Assembly (NCBI GenBank): GCA_903921605.1
Contig: CAIXQV010000955.1
Span: 1 to 8,546 of the forward strand
Length of the DNA: 8,546 nt
From: an uncultured Planctomycetaceae bacterium
Lineage (GTDB): Bacteria; Planctomycetota; Planctomycetia; Planctomycetales; Planctomycetaceae
Reading direction: 5' to 3'
Part shown: piece after piece, positions 1 through 5,894 of the stretch
How positions within the stretch are numbered: the stretch's first letter is position 1
How the letters are laid out: each line of letters starts with the position of its first letter
Position numbers and translations under genes: made by a program
The notes under the pieces: model-generated
The model's input: the letters and a program-made list of their open reading frames with translations, nothing else
Told to the model about the DNA's origin: nothing
Databases searched by the model: none

Positions 1-118
1 CTGAACCAAAGGTCAAATGTTTGTTTATCTTCCACCGGGTACAGAGGGGGTTGATTTCGGTGCGGCCCGGTCGCTCTTGAGAAACACTTGAAAAAGTAGG
101 TCGTGTTCTCGCCCTGAG

Positions 119-156
119 ACGGTTCGGGCCTATGATTCCGCTGCTTCACGGTTCGG
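119..156 (+). repeat. Direct repeat ACGGTTCGG x2 upstream of the permease promoter candidate
   Basis: The 9-mer ACGGTTCGG occurs at 119-127 and again at 148-156, exactly 29 bp apart, close to three helical turns. The second copy ends 5 bp before the -24 element of the sigma-54-type promoter candidate. Such spacing would put a regulator on one face of the DNA. This is a direct sequence observation; a regulatory role is inference, and chance recurrence of a 9-mer is possible. Confidence 0.4.
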
Positions 157-161
157 CTTTT

Positions 162-177
162 TGGCACTTGCTCGGCT
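162..177 (+). promoter_or_regulatory. Candidate sigma-54 (-24/-12) promoter for the EamA permease
   Basis: TGGCAC at 162-167 is followed after 7 bases by GCTTAT at 175-180. The GG (163-164) and GC (175-176) dinucleotides are separated by the 10 bp required for the sigma-54 -24/-12 elements. The -24 half matches the known consensus TGGCAC fully. The -12 half is CGGCT against TTGCW, so it keeps GC and the last T but lacks the TT. The start of transcription would be near 188, about 59 bases before the ATG at 247. The same TGGCAC-N7-GCTTAT pattern recurs at 2843, which raises confidence in both sites. Confidence 0.5.
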
Positions 178-246
178 TATGCTGGCGAAACACGCTGAAT
201 TCAGGGCTGAATAATCACTTTTCCCAAGCGTTTCCTCAAAATCGTC

Positions 247-1248
247 ATGTCCGGAACCGAATCCTCATCAGCGACTGACACAGTCTCTGCACCGCCTGTT
301 GAGCTTTCTCCGGAAGCCGCCGCACAGATCCAATCTCGCTGCATGCTGCTGGGATTGTTCGCCGCCGTGACTTACTCGGTGGCCAACCTGGCCTTGCGAG
401 GTCTCTCCAAGACCGATGGCGGAACGGGCTGGGACATGTGGGTCGCGGGCACGAAAGCCTTCCCGACATTCGCCGTCGCGATCTTCCTGTTCACGCGGCG
501 ACGACTGAATGGCCTGACCACGTTTCCCGAATGGAGTCTCGTCTGGCCGATCGCAGTCGCGGCGTTATTCAATCAGCTCGGAGGTAACTTTGCGTTCCAG
601 ATGTCCCTGCGAGCGATCGGCCTGGCGATCTCTGTGCCAATCTGCTTCTCGACGATCATCTGCAGCGGTGCGGTTATGGGACGTATTATTCTGAAAGATC
701 AGGTCTCGGTACGAACTGCGATCAGCATCGGGCTGATGATTGCATCGATCGCGTTTCTTTCATCTTCGGCGACATCCAGAGCATCAGATACCCCCGAGAC
801 CATGACCAAGGCCGCGTTGAGCGTTCCTGCTGGTGTCGCGTTGTCGATGTTCTCGGGGATCTGTTATGGCGTTACCGGCGTCTACATTCGCCGAGCCGTT
901 CGATCGCATATGCGTGTCGAGGCGACTCTGTTTCTGTTCAGTGCGGCCGGTTTTCTGGTGCTGTGTCCAATCAGTTTATGCATCCTGCCGTTGTCGACAA
1001 TTACTGCGATCACTCCCAAAGAATGGCTGACGATCGCAACGGCCGGGACATTCAATGCGATCGGCTTCTACGCGATTACTCACGCGATGCGTTTCCTGAC
1101 CATCAGCCGGGCGAACGTGATTAATGCCTCGCAGAATGCGCTGTGTGCCGTGGGAGCGGTCTTCCTGTTCGGCGAACAGATGAACATCATCGGCATCATC
1201 GGTTTCGCACTCACCATCGCCGGCTTGCTGGCTTTGGATCGCCGGTGA
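247..1248 (+). CDS. EamA/DMT-superfamily inner-membrane permease
   Basis: This 333-residue protein is an integral membrane transporter of the drug/metabolite transporter (DMT) superfamily, EamA type; the substrate cannot be told from sequence. After a polar 30-residue N-terminus there are about ten hydrophobic helices, roughly at residues 32-50, 68-83, 98-117, 121-141, 155-172, 190-212, 225-247, 261-281, 285-307 and 311-330. They form the two five-helix halves usual in the family. The last two helices carry the typical EamA ending (INASQNAL..., then a GEQMN turn and a Gly/Ile/Leu-rich helix). Length is normal. No Shine-Dalgarno sequence precedes the ATG, which is not rare in planctomycetes. 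It is convergent with the epimerase gene and has a sigma-54-type promoter candidate about 70-85 bases upstream. The first 30 residues could be shorter if a later start is used, but no better start is seen. Confidence 0.88.
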   Translation: MSGTESSSATDTVSAPPVELSPEAAAQIQSRCMLLGLFAAVTYSVANLALRGLSKTDGGTGWDMWVAGTKAFPTFAVAIFLFTRRRLNGLTTFPEWSLVWPIAVAALFNQLGGNFAFQMSLRAIGLAISVPICFSTIICSGAVMGRIILKDQVSVRTAISIGLMIASIAFLSSSATSRASDTPETMTKAALSVPAGVALSMFSGICYGVTGVYIRRAVRSHMRVEATLFLFSAAGFLVLCPISLCILPLSTITAITPKEWLTIATAGTFNAIGFYAITHAMRFLTISRANVINASQNALCAVGAVFLFGEQMNIIGIIGFALTIAGLLALDRR

Positions 1249-1273
1249 TTGGACCGGCCAATGTCGATCTACC

Positions 1274-1296
1274 AGCCGCCGGGCGTTAGCCCCCGG
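1274..1296 (-). repeat. Palindromic intergenic repeat, copy A
   Basis: Read on the minus strand this 23-mer centres on GGGGGCTAACGCCC and can fold as CCGGG/CCCGG or GGGC/GCCC. It lies 26 bases after the permease stop. A related 23-mer on the plus strand at 1359-1381 matches it at 15 of 23 positions without gaps, sharing the CTA-R-CGCC core. Similar short palindromes are, from memory, scattered in planctomycete genomes. It may also help end transcription of the two convergent genes, although no T-run follows. Confidence 0.4.
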
Positions 1297-1358
1297 TTGT
1301 TGTTTGCGAGTGTTGTAAAGAACCGCACACGAGCGCGTTCCTGTTGATTTAGATGACA

Positions 1359-1381
1359 CCAGCGACTAGCGCCGTACCGCT
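1359..1381 (+). repeat. Palindromic intergenic repeat, copy B
   Basis: This plus-strand 23-mer is the partner of copy A (1274-1296), in opposite orientation, with the core ACTAGCGCC. Fifteen of 23 positions match by eye. It sits between two convergent genes, where small mobile or REP-like palindromes are tolerated. Its function is unknown. Confidence 0.35.
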
Positions 1382-1400
1382 CATGAGTCACGCAATCACC

Positions 1401-1416
1401 GTCGGCTGAAGCCGAC
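1401..1416. repeat. Short perfect hairpin (GTCGGC/GCCGAC)
   Basis: GTCGGC at 1401-1406 pairs with GCCGAC at 1411-1416 across a TGAA loop. The element lies 26 bases beyond the stop codon of the minus-strand epimerase gene and is the likeliest 3'-end structure for it, but no U-tract follows on either strand. It also resembles a short interspersed palindrome; which role applies cannot be told here. Confidence 0.4.
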
Positions 1417-1441
1417 GCTACGGAGCGACGACGCCAGGAGA

Positions 1442-2425
1442 CTACGACTGGCTCTGCATCACTTCGCGTTTCCAGGCGATGATGTCGTCGAGAATCTCGC
1501 TGAGCGTGGTCACCGGCTTCTGACCGATGGTTTCATACAGTCGATTGACGTTGGGGACTCGACGCTGAACATCTTCGAAGTCTTCGCTGTACGCCTGAGC
1601 GTACGGCACGAATTGAACTTCGACGTTGGGGTTTGTTTTCGCGATCACACTCTTGGCCAGCTCCAGAATCGAAACCGGCTGGTCGCTGCCAATGTTGAAG
1701 ACTCGGCCTTCCGCAGAATCCGTTGCCATCAGTTTCGCGATGCACTGAGTAATCTCGCGAACATGCGCGAAGCAGCGGACTTGAGATCCATCGTCGTAGA
1801 CAATGACCGGACCGCCACGCAAAGCGGCTTCGACGAAACGTGGCACAACCATCCCATAGTTGCCAACCTGTCGAGGTCCCACGACGTTGAAGAATCGACC
1901 GACGGTGACGCCAAGGCCGAACTTTTTGTGATAGGCCAGAGCGAGAAACTCATCGATGGCTTTCGAACAACCGTAAGCCCAGCGAGGTCGGCTGGTAGGG
2001 CCGAGATGCAGGTCATCGTCTTCGACCCATGATTCGCCGGGATGCTTCCCGTAAACTTCGCTGGTTGATGCGAGAAAGAATTTCTTGACAGATCCCTGTA
2101 CGGCCAGACGCAGCAGGTGATCGGTCGGATAGATATTGGTTTCAATTGTTCGCACGGGATCGTCGGCAACAAGCTTCACACCCACGGCGGCGGCCAGGTG
2201 GAAAATCATATCCACGCCATGCACAGCTTCGCCAAGCGCGACGGGATCGGTGATGGATCCATTGCGGATTTCCAGGCGGCTATTGTGCTTCACGGCATCG
2301 AGATTATGAGCGCGCCCGGTGGACAGATTATCCAGCACGACCACGACGTGCCCCTGACTCAGCAGGAGTTCAGTCAGGTGACTGCCAATAAAGCCTGCTC
2401 CGCCTGTAACCAAACACTTCGCCAT
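1442..2425 (-). CDS. NAD-dependent nucleotide-sugar epimerase/dehydratase (extended SDR)
   Basis: This 327-residue cytoplasmic enzyme belongs to the extended short-chain dehydrogenase/reductase family that modifies UDP- or GDP-sugars for cell-surface polysaccharide. The Rossmann glycine motif [11 protein letters not shown] (residues 7-17, G8-x2-G11-x2-G14) binds NAD. D32, at the end of the second strand, fits NAD preference. HLAAAVG at 76-82 is the next family motif. The catalytic set is S120-T121-S122 with Y151-x3-K155. [10 protein letters not shown] and the following [10 protein letters not shown] segment form the sugar-nucleotide side of the fold. Length is normal for UDP-glucose 4-epimerase or UDP-glucuronate decarboxylase relatives, but the exact reaction cannot be assigned. 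An AGGAAAGGA stretch at 2437-2445 lies 11 bases before the ATG. It is convergent with the permease gene and divergent from the pilin-like gene, so it is probably transcribed alone. Confidence 0.9.
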   Translation of the reverse strand: MAKCLVTGGAGFIGSHLTELLLSQGHVVVVLDNLSTGRAHNLDAVKHNSRLEIRNGSITDPVALGEAVHGVDMIFHLAAAVGVKLVADDPVRTIETNIYPTDHLLRLAVQGSVKKFFLASTSEVYGKHPGESWVEDDDLHLGPTSRPRWAYGCSKAIDEFLALAYHKKFGLGVTVGRFFNVVGPRQVGNYGMVVPRFVEAALRGGPVIVYDDGSQVRCFAHVREITQCIAKLMATDSAEGRVFNIGSDQPVSILELAKSVIAKTNPNVEVQFVPYAQAYSEDFEDVQRRVPNVNRLYETIGQKPVTTLSEILDDIIAWKREVMQSQS

Positions 2426-2682
2426 CGTTGTCGCTGTCCTTTCCTGTTCCGGCTGATCGCTGGGCGGTTATCGCCGACTGCAATTTCGGATGCACAGACG
2501 ATACCAGCAACACGCCAATGAAGCGACTGAATGTCGATTCCGCGATGCGATTGAAGCCGGGTTTCCAGCCCCAGCACTGCCAACACGATTCTCCGGCAGG
2601 ACCGTCGCCCTGCGAAATGCCCACGGGTTCTGGCCATGTGCGGCCGTTAGAGTTGTCCGCAGAATCTTTACGACCGTTATGT

Positions 2683-2694
2683 TCAGAATTCTGA
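2683..2694. repeat. Perfect 12-bp palindrome TCAGAATTCTGA
   Basis: The 12 bases are their own reverse complement. The site lies 258 bp upstream of the epimerase start and about 175-186 bp upstream of the predicted start of the sigma-54-type promoter at 2843. It could be an operator for a dimeric regulator; there is no second copy in the window to support this. Confidence 0.35.
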
Positions 2695-2719
2695 TCATAA
2701 TCGTTAAACAAGTCGTAAA

Positions 2720-2796
2720 CGTTGCGATACGCACAACCAGATCTTCTGAAGCTTCGGATTTGTTGATCCGAATGCGTATCTCATTTCACTGCAACG
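2720..2796. repeat. Nested inverted repeats, possible activator-binding site or RNA structure
   Basis: Three perfect inverted repeats are nested. The outer one is CGTTGC (2720-2725) with GCAACG (2791-2796). The middle one is GATACGCA (2726-2733) with TGCGTATC (2773-2780). The inner one is TTCGGAT (2753-2759) with ATCCGAA (2766-2772) around a 6-base spacer. The outer and middle left arms abut, and so do the inner and middle right arms. Relative to the predicted sigma-54 start near 2869, the array spans about -149 to -73, the range in which enhancer-binding activators usually bind. The inner 20-bp dyad has the size of such a site. Alternatively the array is a folded RNA element. Confidence 0.5.
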
Positions 2797-2815
2797 CTTT
2801 GCGCAGTTAGTCCGT

Positions 2816-2833
2816 CTGTGCCGACTGTGCCGA
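2816..2833 (+). repeat. Tandem 9-mer CTGTGCCGA x2
   Basis: CTGTGCCGA is present twice without spacer, at 2816-2824 and 2825-2833, followed by TTTTT and then, 9 bases on, by the -24 element at 2843. It may be a replication-slippage duplication or a protein site near the promoter. The two copies are identical. Confidence 0.45.
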
Positions 2834-2842
2834 TTTTTCCTC

Positions 2843-2858
2843 TGGCACGGGCTGTGCT
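2843..2858 (+). promoter_or_regulatory. Candidate sigma-54 (-24/-12) promoter driving the pilin-like gene
   Basis: TGGCACGG (2843-2850) and GTGCT (2854-2858) match the known sigma-54 consensus TGGCACG-N4-TTGCW at all positions but the first T of the -12 half. The GG (2844-2845) and GC (2856-2857) pairs have the required 10-bp separation. Transcription would start near 2869 and the first good coding start downstream on this strand is 3369, implying a leader of about 500 nt. The site shares TGGCAC-N7-GCTTAT with the one at 162. Sigma-54 often controls surface structures such as pili, consistent with the downstream product, but this link is inference. Confidence 0.6.
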
Positions 2859-3010
2859 TATTCCTCCTGACGTTGTGACGTTAACGGTTGCAACAGTTGT
2901 GAGGAATGAGAGAACGGTCCTGGCTGCCACTTACAGAGAGCCATCCAGGGCTGTCCCGAGAGAGACATTCCATCGCACTGCAACCCGCTCCGTTCACAGC
3001 GAGAGAGGGA

Positions 3011-3054
3011 GAAGGTGGCCTGAGAAACCACTTTCCAGCGGCCTGAGAAACCGC
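3011..3054 (+). repeat. Two hairpins with the same loop and a compensatory stem change
   Basis: The exact 13-mer GGCCTGAGAAACC occurs at 3017-3029 and 3040-3052. Each copy is the top of a hairpin with the 9-base loop CCTGAGAAA: GTGG/CCAC (3015-3031) and GCGG/CCGC (3038-3054). The one base pair that differs changes on both sides (T-A to C-G), so pairing is kept. The first stem extends downwards to 8 bp (3011-3018 with 3028-3035) through one G-T pair. They lie in the predicted leader of the pilin-like gene. The second stem is only 4 bp. Confidence 0.5.
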
Positions 3055-3057
3055 GCA

Positions 3058-3078
3058 CGGCTGAAACGATTTCAGCCG
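3058..3078. repeat. Perfect 9-bp hairpin
   Basis: CGGCTGAAA (3058-3066) pairs perfectly with TTTCAGCCG (3070-3078) across a CGA loop. It follows the two shared-loop hairpins directly. There is no T-run after it on the plus strand, so it is not a standard intrinsic terminator. It might be a REP-like palindrome or a leader RNA element. Confidence 0.55.
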
Positions 3079-3093
3079 CATTGTTCGTCCGAC

Positions 3094-3126
3094 GCGAGAA
3101 GGGGTTGTGAGAGGCCCCTTTCTCGC
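3094..3126. repeat. 11-bp hairpin with one bulged T
   Basis: GCGAGAAGGGG (3094-3104) pairs with 3115-3126 (CCCC, then TTTCTCGC) with a single extra T on the right arm and a 10-base loop. It is the strongest structure in the intergenic region by base-pair count. No U-tract follows on the plus strand. It ends 242 bases before the pilin-like start codon. Confidence 0.55.
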
Positions 3127-3357
3127 TTCGGGTGAGCGAACTCCTTCTGACATCTCATCGAAACAAATCTCAACGAAACATCACGCACTCAGATCGTCGC
3201 TGATCGCCGCGGTTCACGCAGGCTGCTCGCCGTCTGACGGTGCCACTCGAAGTCATCGAATACGGATCCGGCTGGCAGGCCCGCTGATCGTCTCCCAACG
3301 AACACCGCAGCATGGCGTTGCGGATCTCTTTCCCTCTGGTGTCGAATTTGGAAAATT

Positions 3358-3361
3358 GGAG
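3358..3361 (+). promoter_or_regulatory. Shine-Dalgarno site that fixes the pilin-like start
   Basis: GGAG at 3358-3361 stands 7 bases before the ATG at 3369. The longer in-frame ATG at 3312 would add 19 residues in front of the helix and has no such site, so 3369 is preferred. Confidence 0.75.
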
Positions 3362-3368
3362 AATTAGA

Positions 3369-4142
3369 ATGTTGAATCTGCTGAAGGCTCTTCGGCAGGA
3401 TGACCACGGAGTGATCCTGTCCACTGAAATTGTCATTGTCGGATCACTGCTTGTGATCGGATTGATTACCGGCATTGCCTGCTTGCAGAAGTCGGTGAAC
3501 GGCGAACTGCAGGACCTCGCAGGTGCCATCGGTGCTTTGGATCAATCCTACTCATTCTCCTCGTTTCGCAAGGCCGCTACTCACGGACGTTGCTGTGCTT
3601 ATACGGCGGGCTCGTCGTACAGCAACTGCGAAAACGACAGCGAAAAATGCGGCGATATCGTGGGATGCAGCGAAACGCGTCAGGTCCAGGTATCGGCCTG
3701 TGGCGTCTGTGGCGGAGCCTCGACAACCGGATGTTCTTCCTGCGGCTCCAGCCCTTGTGGCAGCGCACCGTGTGGAACAACTCCCTGTGGTTCTGCACCG
3801 TGTGGAACAGCCCCCTGCGGTAAAGCTCCTTGCGGTACTGTGAACGGGGCTCGCGTCATCGGGACTGGCGTTCCGGGAATGAAAGTGACCGAGTATCCAT
3901 TGTCTCCACGAGTCGAACAGGTTGCTCCAGTTGTCGTACCCGGATGTCAGGACTGTTCGTCGACAGAAGTCCATAACGGTTCGGCGGTGCAGCATTCCTC
4001 TTCTGAAGTGATCGTCGTACCAGCGGAAGACGGGGCACCAACGGTCGCTCCAACAGCTCCGCAAAGTCCTGCAGTTCCGCCAACTCCAGCAAGCCCGCTG
4101 GTTCCGGTTCCTGAAAAGAGCACGATTCCTCCTCAGGCGTAG
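3369..4142 (+). CDS. Pilin-like, cysteine-rich exported protein with PCGxA repeats
   Basis: The product is a 257-residue protein of unknown function. A short charged head (residues 1-14, ending DDHG) precedes a hydrophobic helix at about 15-37 with an acidic residue (E20) near its start, as in Flp/TadE-type class III pilin signals, though here E is at +6 rather than +5 after the glycine. The next segment, GELQDLAGAIGALDQSYSF (45-63), resembles small planctomycete pilin-like proteins. Residues 75-155 are cysteine-rich: the protein has 18 Cys, with CxxC pairs at 111-114 and 122-125, then PCG repeated six times at 5-residue steps (129-156). Another CxxC lies at 193-196, and a Pro/Ala/Val tail fills about 216-257. 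It is probably anchored in or exported across the membrane with disulfide cross-links, or it binds metal; neither is shown. It is monocistronic by layout, with a terminator 59 bases after the stop. Confidence 0.8.
   Translation: MLNLLKALRQDDHGVILSTEIVIVGSLLVIGLITGIACLQKSVNGELQDLAGAIGALDQSYSFSSFRKAATHGRCCAYTAGSSYSNCENDSEKCGDIVGCSETRQVQVSACGVCGGASTTGCSSCGSSPCGSAPCGTTPCGSAPCGTAPCGKAPCGTVNGARVIGTGVPGMKVTEYPLSPRVEQVAPVVVPGCQDCSSTEVHNGSAVQHSSSEVIVVPAEDGAPTVAPTAPQSPAVPPTPASPLVPVPEKSTIPPQA
3753..3836 (+). repeat. 15-bp tandem coding repeat (PCGxA/T)
   Basis: Units begin at 3753, 3768, 3783, 3798, 3813 and 3828 (the last partial) and encode PCGSA, PCGTT, PCGSA, PCGTA, PCGKA and PCG. Third-codon positions differ between units (CCT/CCG/CCC, TGT/TGC), so the array is not a fresh expansion and the protein pattern seems to be kept by selection. 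Confidence 0.85.
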
Positions 4143-4200
4143 TCTGGACTGGTCTTATCACCGAACAGAAATCGTGTGACGTCAAATAACAGTACCGCAT

Positions 4201-4234
4201 CGGCCCGAGTTTCTTATGGAACTCCGGGCCGTTT
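4201..4234 (+). terminator. Intrinsic terminator after the pilin-like gene
   Basis: CGGCCC (4201-4206) pairs with GGGCCG (4226-4231). Inside it, GAGTT (4207-4211) pairs with AACTC (4220-4224) past a single bulged C at 4225, and one G-T and one C-G pair extend it to a TTAT loop. TTT and a moderately T-rich stretch follow on the plus strand. It lies 59 bases beyond the stop at 4142. It may also serve the convergent minus-strand gene ending at 4289, although the minus strand has no U-tract there. Confidence 0.75.
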
Positions 4235-4288
4235 GCCTTGACTGCCACGACGAAGATCGGTTTAGGCGTGATTGCATTTCCAATGCAT

Positions 4289-5881
4289 CTACATCAAGAA
4301 CCGTCGCAGGACGTTTTCAGTGATCTGCGAAATGTCCTTGTCAACAGGCAGCGACGCGACATAGTTGATCGAGCCAACAGAAAAGACCTGACCGCCGGAC
4401 GGAGTATCGAAGATGACCATTTCCGCTCCGCCGTCGTCGCAGTTCAATCCTCGGGCAACGACATGAGTATTCGCGGGAGAACTCGCAGTTCGCTTGTCCG
4501 TTTCATGGCCCGACGCTCCGCCGGGGCATCGACAATGCAGACTGGCGGTGCCGAAAATCTGGCCATGCTTCAGACTGGTCCCGTCGAAGATCCAGTGGTT
4601 CTGATCGACGACTTGATACGGCGCTCCGGTCATGGCTCCGGCCGGAGTAAAGACGACTCCCAGCAGATTGGCTTCAGACTCGTGAGTCACCGCCATGCGA
4701 CTGTCGCGTCCTCCCATACCGGAGCTCCACAGCGAAGCAATGCTGCCATTGAGCACTGACATCGTCGAGTTATCGTGAAGGGCAACTTCGCAATTCAGGC
4801 CGTTGCCTCCGAGATAGACAAGCTTTCCACCCTGCTCGAAAACCCACTTCTTGACGCGATCATACATCGTTCGCGACCAGTACTCGGGGTGCACTGCGAT
4901 GATCAGAACTTTGTAAGCCGACAGATCCAGCGTGCCATCGTGCAGTTGTGTTTCGGCGTAATAGTCATACGCAATCTGCTGTTGTTCAAGCCAACCTGCC
5001 AGACGCCATTCTGCCGGAGCAATATGACAGGCCTGACGACCTTCGATCGGGTCCGTGATCTGTTCATTAAAGTCGATATGACAGAACGGTTCAGGACGCT
5101 CAAAAGAGAGCGGCACGTAACCCGGATAGCCCCAGGTGCCATGTTCAGGATCGATATATCTCTGCAGTTCAAATCTCGCGTTCACCGTCGGTGTCGGCGG
5201 TAACTGATCGGCATGAATATAGTTGCTGCGACCGCCGAACGGGTTATACGCATTCCACGTGATGTTCGACGCCAGCACCGCAACTTTGGCCGTGGGTTGT
5301 TGAGGAGCAACAATCCAGGGAAAAGAAAACTGACGCCCCGATCGAGTGCTCGCGCGGAAATAATAGAGGCCGCTGCGATCCGGAGCTGTCACGTACTGTC
5401 GATGAGTTTTGCAGGCGTATCCGACTTTGTTCCATTCCACACCGGTCTGAGTATAGTCGCCGTCAGGAGTCACCTGCATTGTCGCACGAGGGCCGTGCTC
5501 ATCGTGCCAGCCGAGTTCTTTGACTCTTTCGGGCTTCCAGCCATAACGCCAGAGTTCCAGCTTGTATTGTTCAACAGAGTGAACTCGGAATTCCGCTTCG
5601 TCGCCGCTGCGAACCCACTTGGGCCAGGCATATCCCAGCAGGCCGTCCGTCAGAATGCGAAACTGATGAGGCTTTGCGACGGGGAGTTCAACGCTGGAGA
5701 ACTTCGCGCCGAAACCTTCTTTTTGCAGCACGACTTTATAGGTTCCCGCAGGCAGATCGGCATACACCGCACCACTCGCGCGAGATCGCGCATCGTAGGA
5801 GGCACCGGAGGGATGGATGAACTCCAGCATCACATCCGCCTGCGCCACATAACGTTCATCACTGACGTAACCGATTAACAT
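4289..5881 (-). CDS. N,N-dimethylformamidase large-subunit-like protein
   Basis: This 530-residue protein resembles the large (beta) subunit of N,N-dimethylformamidase, an iron enzyme that hydrolyses an amide bond. Residues 1-72 look like a transthyretin/carboxypeptidase-regulatory beta-domain (ADLPAGTYKVVLQKEGF). About 75-190 is a second beta-rich domain, and 195-530 is the glutamine-amidotransferase-like catalytic domain. The last holds NITWNAYNPFGG (206-217), WGYPGY (250-255), HPEYWS (331-336) and GGKLVYLGGNG (351-361). Y212, Y252 and E333 are spaced much like the two-tyrosine, one-glutamate iron ligands I recall from the Paracoccus enzyme (Y399, Y440, E521), so an iron site is inferred. 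True large subunits are about 760 residues and need a small subunit; neither is seen here, so the substrate probably differs. AGGAGA at 5889-5894, 7 bases before the ATG, supports the start. No signal peptide is seen. A small hairpin (4273-4287) follows the stop. Confidence 0.85.
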   Translation of the reverse strand: MLIGYVSDERYVAQADVMLEFIHPSGASYDARSRASGAVYADLPAGTYKVVLQKEGFGAKFSSVELPVAKPHQFRILTDGLLGYAWPKWVRSGDEAEFRVHSVEQYKLELWRYGWKPERVKELGWHDEHGPRATMQVTPDGDYTQTGVEWNKVGYACKTHRQYVTAPDRSGLYYFRASTRSGRQFSFPWIVAPQQPTAKVAVLASNITWNAYNPFGGRSNYIHADQLPPTPTVNARFELQRYIDPEHGTWGYPGYVPLSFERPEPFCHIDFNEQITDPIEGRQACHIAPAEWRLAGWLEQQQIAYDYYAETQLHDGTLDLSAYKVLIIAVHPEYWSRTMYDRVKKWVFEQGGKLVYLGGNGLNCEVALHDNSTMSVLNGSIASLWSSGMGGRDSRMAVTHESEANLLGVVFTPAGAMTGAPYQVVDQNHWIFDGTSLKHGQIFGTASLHCRCPGGASGHETDKRTASSPANTHVVARGLNCDDGGAEMVIFDTPSGGQVFSVGSINYVASLPVDKDISQITENVLRRFLM

Positions 5882-5888
5882 CGTGAAG

Positions 5889-5894
5889 TCTCCT
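5889..5894 (-). promoter_or_regulatory. Shine-Dalgarno site of the dimethylformamidase-like gene
   Basis: On the minus strand AGGAGA is placed 7 bases before the ATG at 5881. It is the strongest ribosome binding site in the window and shows that this gene has its own efficient start, even if it shares a transcript with the M20 gene 145 bases upstream. Confidence 0.75.

Larger units (their letters stand above)
2426..3368. other. 943-base divergent intergenic region without a credible gene
   Basis: Open frames of 85-120 codons exist on both strands here, but their translations are rich in Arg, Ser and Cys, show no family motif, and overlap one another. I see no protein gene. The region instead holds a 12-bp palindrome (2683-2694), nested inverted repeats (2720-2796), a tandem 9-mer (2816-2833), a sigma-54-type promoter candidate (2843-2858) and four hairpins between 3011 and 3126. 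The last 240 bases before the pilin-like gene show no structure I can support beyond its ribosome binding site. An unannotated small RNA remains possible. Confidence 0.7.

Noticed and set aside
2720..2796. tRNA gene
   Set aside because: The size (77 bases) is right, but the arms nest with a 10-base one-sided bulge, and no T-arm GTTC motif or anticodon arm in the right place is seen.
3017..3052. CRISPR-like array from the repeated 13-mer
   Set aside because: There are only two copies, 23 bp apart start to start, each forming a hairpin with its own flanks; repeat and spacer sizes do not fit CRISPR.
2818..3135. Plus-strand 105-codon open frame across the second promoter candidate
   Set aside because: It begins upstream of the predicted transcript start, its translation is Arg/Thr/Ser-rich without family motif, and it runs through the hairpin cluster.
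3312..3368. 19-residue longer start for the pilin-like protein
   Set aside because: The ATG at 3312 lacks a Shine-Dalgarno site, while 3369 has GGAG at 7 bases and puts the short charged head and helix where a pilin-like signal expects them.
3552..4064. 170-codon minus-strand open frame rich in Cys and Arg
   Set aside because: It is the reverse complement of the cysteine-rich repeat region; its Cys/Arg/Ser content is a by-product of the coding repeat on the plus strand.
5213..5878. 221-codon plus-strand open frame
   Set aside because: It is antisense to the dimethylformamidase-like gene, whose motifs are clear; the plus-strand translation shows no recognisable domain.
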